A stretch of 64,000 bases of DNA, taken from assembly GCF_902809845.1 (NCBI RefSeq), contig NZ_CADDWI010000013.1, positions 186,001 through 250,000 on the forward strand, in the 5' to 3' direction. How positions within the stretch are numbered: position 1 is the stretch's first letter; every line of letters starts with the position of its first letter. Below, one piece after another: positions 59,846-64,000 of the stretch. Both the position numbers and the translations under genes were made by a program. Origin of the DNA: Chelativorans sp. Marseille-P2723 (lineage in GTDB: Bacteria; Pseudomonadota; Alphaproteobacteria; Rhizobiales; Rhizobiaceae). The notes under the pieces are model-generated. The model searched no databases and was not told the DNA's origin. It was given only the letters and a program-made list of their open reading frames with translations.

Positions 59846-61669
59846 TCAGCTTCCAGTTCCTTCGATCTCCTCCCTCAGGATTTCCAATTCCAGCCACTCT
59901 TCTTCCAGACGGGCGTGTTCGTTTCGTTTTTCCTCAAGCTCCGCCGTGATGTGCGAGAAGGCCTCAGGATCGCGCGTATAAAGAGACGGATCGGCCAACC
60001 TTTGCTCCAGCCCCGCAATTTCTCCCGCCAGTTCCTCGATCCGGTTCGGAAGGGTCTCAAGCGCGAATTTCTGCTTATAGGAAAGTTTTCTTGAGGACTG
60101 GCGTTGCTCGTCGTCCCGCGCGGGCTTCTCGCCAGCCGCCCTGCGCTGCGGCCGAGCTTTTCCCGGCCGCCGAAGCGACTCGCCGCGCCGTTGCGCCATC
60201 ATATCCGTGTAGCCGCCGGCATATTCCGTCCAGCGGCCGTCTTCCTCGGGGGCGATGATGCTTGTCACCGTCCGATCGAGAAAGTCACGGTCATGGCTGA
60301 CGAGGATCACAGTTCCCGGAAAGCCCACCACAAGCTCCTGCAGCAGGTCAAGTGTCTCCATATCCAGATCATTGGTGGGTTCATCGAGCACGAGCAAGTT
60401 GGCAGGACGAGCCAGAAGCCGGGCAAGGACCAGCCTGGCGCGCTCCCCGCCCGAAAGCTCGCGAACCGGCGTGCGCGCCTGCTCGGGCTTGAAGAGGAAG
60501 TCCTTCATATAGGAGACGACATGACGCTCCTGCCCGTTGACGACAAGACTTTCACCACGCCCGTCCGTAAGGAAATGCGCCAGCGTTTCCTCCGGGTCGA
60601 GCGCGGAGCGGTTCTGGTCAAGCGTGGCGATTTCAAGATTGACCCCGAGACGCACGGAACCCTTGTCTGGCGGCAAGACTCCAGTCAACATCTTCAGGAG
60701 CGTAGTCTTGCCTGCCCCATTGGGTCCTACAAGGCCGACCCGGTCGCCGCGCAGGATCCGTGTGGAAAAATCCTTCACGATGACCCGGTCGCCAAAACGC
60801 TTCTCCAGCCCCTTCGCTTCGACCACCAGCCTGCCGGAGAGAGCAGCATCACTTGCCGCCATGGTGGCCACGCCCTCGACGCCGCGATGCTGGCGATGGC
60901 GCGCACGCAAGGCCTGCAATTCGGAAAGGCGGCGGACATTGCGTTTTCGTCTTGCTGTCACGCCGTAACGCAGCCAATGTTCCTCGCGCACGATCTTTCG
61001 GCCCAGCTTTTCCTGCTCGCGCTCCTCGTCCTCCAGCAGCTTGTCGCGCCAATCTTCAAAATGGGCGAAACCCTTGTCGAGGCGGCGGGTAACGCCGCGA
61101 TCAAGCCAAACAGTCTCCCGGCTTACGCGCTCCAGGAAACGGCGGTCGTGGGAGATGACGACCAGCGCTGAAGGCGAACGCTGAAGCTCCTCTTCCAGCC
61201 ACTCGATGGTGGTGAGGTCAAGATGGTTTGTTGGCTCATCGAGGAGCAGGAGGTCGGGCTGCGGAGCGAGCACGCGCGCAAGGGCGGCCCGCCGCGCCTC
61301 CCCGCCGGACAACGAGGCCGGCGTCTCTTCACCCGTAAGTCCGAGCTGGTCCAGCACCAATGCAACACGGTTGATGTCGTCGGCGGGACTGAGGCCCGCC
61401 TCCACATAGGCGCGCACGGTGGAGAACCCCTGCCAGTCCGGCGCCTGCGGCAGGTAACGTATGGTAGCGCTGGGGCTGCGATAAACTTCCCCGCTCTGCG
61501 CCTCCACTAAACCGGTCGCGATCTTCAGCAGGGTCGACTTACCGGAGCCATTGCGGCCCACGAGCGCGATCCTTTCACCCGGCCCCACCATCAGGGATAC
61601 GCCGTCCAGAAGGGGCGTCCCGCCGAAGGTGAGCCTGATGTCCTCAAGCTTCAAAAGCGGCGGCGCCAA
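59846..61669 (-). CDS. ABC-F family ATP-binding protein (Uup-like)
   Basis: Soluble protein with two ABC domains, acting on ribosomes or DNA rather than as a transporter; no membrane segment. 607 residues from a TTG at 61669 (MAPPLLKLEDIRLTFGG), selected because AAGGGAGA lies eight bases upstream and the conserved sequence begins there. Walker A GRNGSGKST near 38 and GPNGAGKTT near 315; signatures SLSGGEARRAAL and ELSGGERARLVL; a C-terminal coiled-coil (about 530-605) rich in Glu and Arg is as in Uup. One base separates it from the upstream thiamine gene. Confidence 0.93.
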   Translation of the reverse strand: MAPPLLKLEDIRLTFGGTPLLDGVSLMVGPGERIALVGRNGSGKSTLLKIATGLVEAQSGEVYRSPSATIRYLPQAPDWQGFSTVRAYVEAGLSPADDINRVALVLDQLGLTGEETPASLSGGEARRAALARVLAPQPDLLLLDEPTNHLDLTTIEWLEEELQRSPSALVVISHDRRFLERVSRETVWLDRGVTRRLDKGFAHFEDWRDKLLEDEEREQEKLGRKIVREEHWLRYGVTARRKRNVRRLSELQALRARHRQHRGVEGVATMAASDAALSGRLVVEAKGLEKRFGDRVIVKDFSTRILRGDRVGLVGPNGAGKTTLLKMLTGVLPPDKGSVRLGVNLEIATLDQNRSALDPEETLAHFLTDGRGESLVVNGQERHVVSYMKDFLFKPEQARTPVRELSGGERARLVLARLLARPANLLVLDEPTNDLDMETLDLLQELVVGFPGTVILVSHDRDFLDRTVTSIIAPEEDGRWTEYAGGYTDMMAQRRGESLRRPGKARPQRRAAGEKPARDDEQRQSSRKLSYKQKFALETLPNRIEELAGEIAGLEQRLADPSLYTRDPEAFSHITAELEEKRNEHARLEEEWLELEILREEIEGTGS

Positions 61670-61670
61670 C

Positions 61671-62318
61671 TCAAATCTCCCTTGCTGACAGGAGCTCTGC
61701 AAAAAGCATGGCGCGGCCCTGCCCGAGGGTCACGGCCAGCTTGCCCTGTATCTCGTTTGAAATGGTAAGAGAGGAGCCGAAAGGCACCTCCACCGCATCG
61801 AGCGGCCACTTCGCACCCTCGACGGTAAGGCTCGACAGGTCGGTGAAGCCAAGAATGCTGAACACCATTCCGTCTTCATAATCGAACACATGGCGCTCTC
61901 CCGCCAGCAGCGGCCATCCTTCACGGTCGCCGCTGGACAGCAGCATCGGCACACCCTCTTCCGCATACCGCACGGCCTGTGCGAGGTGCAGATAGGCGTG
62001 ATCCGGCCGCTCTCCCCCGAAAGCGCCCACAAGCACGAGGGAGGTCGCGCCCATTTCCAGGGCGGCGGCAATAGCCAGCTCGCCGTCCGTCTCGGCCTTG
62101 TCGGAAGGATAGACCTCGCGGGGCAGATGCTGAAACGCCTCTACCAGTTCTTCGCCCACAGAGTCGAAATCACCGACCCAAAGTTCCGGCTGGAGGTCGA
62201 GGAGCGCGGCATGCTGGATGCCCGAATCAGCCGCCACCACCCGCGTTCCGGCAATTTGCGCCAGCAGGCGGGGCGTGCGGCAAACGTCACCGCCCAGGAG
62301 GATGGAAAATCGGCTCAT
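61671..62318 (-). CDS. Thiamine diphosphokinase
   Basis: Transfers pyrophosphate from ATP to thiamine. 215 residues: ILLGGDVCRTPRLLAQ, RVVAADSGIQHA, WVGDFDSVGEEL with the Asp cluster, YPSDKAETDGELAIAAA and VGAFGGERPDHAYLHL, all of the ThiN/TPK fold, with a C-terminal beta-sandwich (GLTLTV type, here LSSLTVEGAKWPLD). Co-transcribed with the ABC-F gene. Confidence 0.92.
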   Translation of the reverse strand: MSRFSILLGGDVCRTPRLLAQIAGTRVVAADSGIQHAALLDLQPELWVGDFDSVGEELVEAFQHLPREVYPSDKAETDGELAIAAALEMGATSLVLVGAFGGERPDHAYLHLAQAVRYAEEGVPMLLSSGDREGWPLLAGERHVFDYEDGMVFSILGFTDLSSLTVEGAKWPLDAVEVPFGSSLTISNEIQGKLAVTLGQGRAMLFAELLSAREI

Positions 62319-62375
62319 GGGACGGCCATACCATGTTCAAGCAAGAAAACGGAAGCGCGGGCAGAATGGCCGGCG

Positions 62376-63386
62376 TCAGGCCACATCGAGGACAATCTTG
62401 CCGATATGAACGCCTTCCTCCATGCGTTCATGCGCACGCCAAGCCTCACGGAGCGGATAGATCACGTCCATGACAGGGGCGATGCGACGGGCCGCAAGCA
62501 GCGGCCAGACATTGGTTTCAAGCTCACCGGCGATCTGTGCCTTGAACTCTACCGAGCGCGGCCGCATGGTCGAGCCGGTATGGGTCAGGCGCTTGACCAT
62601 CAATCTGGTGAAATCGGTGTTTGCCCTGGCACCGTCGAGAAATGCGATCTGCACGATGCGGCCTTCCACGGCTGCCGCGGCATAGTTGCGCTCGATATAG
62701 TCGCCACCGACCATGTCGAGGATAACATCCGCGCCACGCTTTCCAGTCGCCTCCTTCACCGCCTGGACAAAATCCTCCACGCGATAATTGATGGCCCTGA
62801 ACGCTCCCAGCTTCAAGCAAGCTTCGCATTTCTCGGCAGAACCTGCTGTGGCGATTACCTTCGCTCCGAAAGCGACACCAAGCTGGATCGCGGTCGTCCC
62901 GATGCCGGACGAGCCGCCATGAACGAGCAGGGTTTCACCGGCCTTGAGCTGGCCGCGCTGGAAAACATTGTGCCATACGGTGAAGAAGGTTTCGGGCAAG
63001 GCCGCCGCTTCCGTCAAAGTGAAGCCATGCGGAATGGGAAGCGCGTTGGTCTCGTGTACCAGACAATATTGAGCATAGCCGCCGCCCGGAGTCAGCGCGG
63101 TCACCTGATCGCCAACGCGCCAGCGCTTCACTCCAGGGCCTATGGCTGCCACCTCTCCCGCAGCTTCCAGTCCCGGCAGATCGGAAGCTCCTGGCGGTGG
63201 CGGGTAGCTGCCCTGGCGCTGCGCCACATCAGGGCGGTTGACGCCCGCTGCCTTCACCCGGATAAGGATCTCGCCTTCGGAGGGGGTGGGCACCGCTCGC
63301 TCCACCGGCTTCAGCACCAGCGGGCCGCCAGACTCGCTTATGGCAACTGCCATCATAGTTTCGGGAAGATCGTTTCTTGCCGCCAT
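62376..63386 (-). CDS. NAD(P)H quinone oxidoreductase / zinc-independent MDR-family oxidoreductase
   Basis: 336 residues of the medium-chain dehydrogenase superfamily, quinone-oxidoreductase (PIG3-like) type. Blocks: VKAAGVNRPDVAQRQGSYPPPPGASDLPGLEAAGEV (seen as AAGVNRPDVAQRQG and GLEAAGEVAAIG), GDQVTALTPGGGYAQYC, LLVHGGSSGIGTTAIQL for NADPH and GADVILDMVGGDYIERN. No structural-zinc cysteines. ATG at 63386 has AAGGAGG about ten bases upstream. Divergent from DUF1192. Confidence 0.92.
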   Translation of the reverse strand: MAARNDLPETMMAVAISESGGPLVLKPVERAVPTPSEGEILIRVKAAGVNRPDVAQRQGSYPPPPGASDLPGLEAAGEVAAIGPGVKRWRVGDQVTALTPGGGYAQYCLVHETNALPIPHGFTLTEAAALPETFFTVWHNVFQRGQLKAGETLLVHGGSSGIGTTAIQLGVAFGAKVIATAGSAEKCEACLKLGAFRAINYRVEDFVQAVKEATGKRGADVILDMVGGDYIERNYAAAAVEGRIVQIAFLDGARANTDFTRLMVKRLTHTGSTMRPRSVEFKAQIAGELETNVWPLLAARRIAPVMDVIYPLREAWRAHERMEEGVHIGKIVLDVA

Positions 63387-63510
63387 ATCCCTAACGCCTC
63401 CTTGTCCACCGCCAAGACCAGGTACCGCCATGAGAAGAACACATTGCATGGCGACATGCCGCTTATGTAATGTCTTTTTCCAAGTGGCAACGTAATGCGG
63501 ATGTCGCACG

Positions 63511-63696
63511 ATGGAAGACGATGTTCCGCCAGCCCGGCGGCAATACGAGATCGGTCAGGATATTTCATCTATTTCCGTGGATGAGCTCACATGGACAATC
63601 CGGCTGTTGCGAGAGGAAATCTCCCGGCTCGAACAGGAGCTTCAATCCCGGGATTCGACCAAAGCCGCGGCAGAAGCGCTCTTTCGGCGCGGTTGA
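63511..63696 (+). CDS. DUF1192 family protein
   Basis: 61 residues, a small alphaproteobacterial family of unknown role. Features: YEIGQDISSISVDELTWTIRLLREEISRLEQEL (seen as SSISVDELTWTIRLLREEIS), a helix ending in an acidic/amphipathic coiled-coil segment. The ATG lies 124 bp from the divergent quinone oxidoreductase start. Confidence 0.88.
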   Translation: MEDDVPPARRQYEIGQDISSISVDELTWTIRLLREEISRLEQELQSRDSTKAAAEALFRRG

Positions 63697-63785
63697 TACA
63701 CAGCCTTCGGATGATGCCATGCTTGTAATTGGCGGCCGCCTGTCATACGCGCGGTCTTGACAGTCGGCAAAGGCGCATCGTCTTC

Positions 63786-64000
63786 ATGCTCTCATCCTTC
63801 GGTTCCATCGTTGCGCTACTTTTCGGCACTGCCTTCCTGCTGGCCGGCTCAGGTCTTTATGGCCTGCTTCTGCCGCTGCGAGGGCAGATCGAAGGTTTTT
63901 CCACTACGGCGCTCGGCCTTCTGGGCACCGGATGGGCTGGCGGGTTCATTGCCGGCTGCTACCTGGCCCCGCGGCTGGTGCGCCGAGTAGGCCATGTAAG
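63786..64000 (+). CDS. MFS transporter, N-terminal part (runs off the window)
   Basis: From an ATG at 63786 the frame is open to the last base, giving about 71 residues: two membrane helices (SIVALLFGTAFLLAGSGLYG and STTALGLLGTGWAGGFIAG), then YLAPRLVRRVGHV, the start of an MFS loop 2-3 region with basic residues. It looks like the YcaD-like branch of single-subunit exporters. The rest lies outside the window. Confidence 0.72.
   Translation, partial: MLSSFGSIVALLFGTAFLLAGSGLYGLLLPLRGQIEGFSTTALGLLGTGWAGGFIAGCYLAPRLVRRVGHV

Noticed and set aside
60104-61171. 355-codon plus-strand frame
   Set aside because: Shadow of the ABC-F gene; no motif and no plausible start.

Overview
The window looks like a chromosomal segment of an alphaproteobacterium of the order Hyphomicrobiales (Rhizobiales), probably near the Phyllobacteriaceae/Brucella-type families. 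The basis is gene content and order: pstSCAB-phoU with a long PstA, an AtpB-type beta subunit (atpD) with an Ala/Lys-rich N-terminal extension, two Omp25/Omp31-type barrels, the priA-atpHAGDC order, a Usg protein, DUF1192, and a DUF1244 / N-formylglutamate amidohydrolase / DUF1036 / pyruvate kinase block. Genes are dense and GC-rich. I see no tRNA, rRNA or CRISPR array. Genus is not claimed.

Layout. 1-5.6 kb: phosphate uptake operon pstS-pstC-pstA-pstB-phoU (leftward, phoU cut by the window edge) with a Pho box upstream of pstS and a strong hairpin between pstS and pstC. 5.7-7.6 kb: two outer-membrane barrel genes, each about 65 bp behind a TTAA-N7-TTAAC (CtrA-type) site. 7.7-9.4 kb: MgtC-like protein, an acetyltransferase, inorganic pyrophosphatase. 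9.5-9.9 kb: decayed IS630-type transposase. 9.95-15.8 kb: YggU-like protein, exonuclease III, LolA-like protein, FtsK, a 500-bp empty stretch, thioesterase TesB. 15.9-19 kb: UbiH-type hydroxylase, OsmC, leucine-dehydrogenase-like enzyme. 19-20.05 kb: an intact IS630-family element with a frameshift transposase. 20.1-26.3 kb: exported MsrA, succinate dehydrogenase sdhCDAB, an acetyltransferase, two small unknown genes, exported Cu/Zn superoxide dismutase. 26.5-31.6 kb: ATP synthase F1 operon atpHAGDC. 31.9-42.9 kb: membrane protein, PriA, transaldolase-like enzyme, acyltransferase, LptE, leucyl-tRNA synthetase, YggS-like PLP protein, Usg, acetyl-CoA synthetase.

43.1-45.7 kb holds the clearest outlier: an 843-residue protein I do not recognise, with AT-richer stretches than its neighbours and 16-bp tandem repeats upstream. 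Next come an RND efflux pair with a divergent TetR regulator and palindromic operator (45.9-50.8 kb), a 22-codon mini-ORF with a 15-nt perfect match to the anti-Shine-Dalgarno sequence and its own terminator (50.9-51.05 kb), leuC, a small membrane protein, pyridoxal kinase and beta-carbonic anhydrase as an overlapping trio, a Bcr/CflA exporter with a MarR regulator, the DUF1244 to pykA block, an ABC-F ATPase with thiamine diphosphokinase, a quinone oxidoreductase, DUF1192 and the start of an MFS transporter running off the right edge.

Functionally the window is mostly housekeeping: phosphate scavenging, respiration and ATP synthesis, envelope assembly, oxidative-stress defence and central carbon enzymes. 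Accessory material is limited to the IS630 element and its decayed relative, the two drug-efflux modules and the unknown 843-residue protein.
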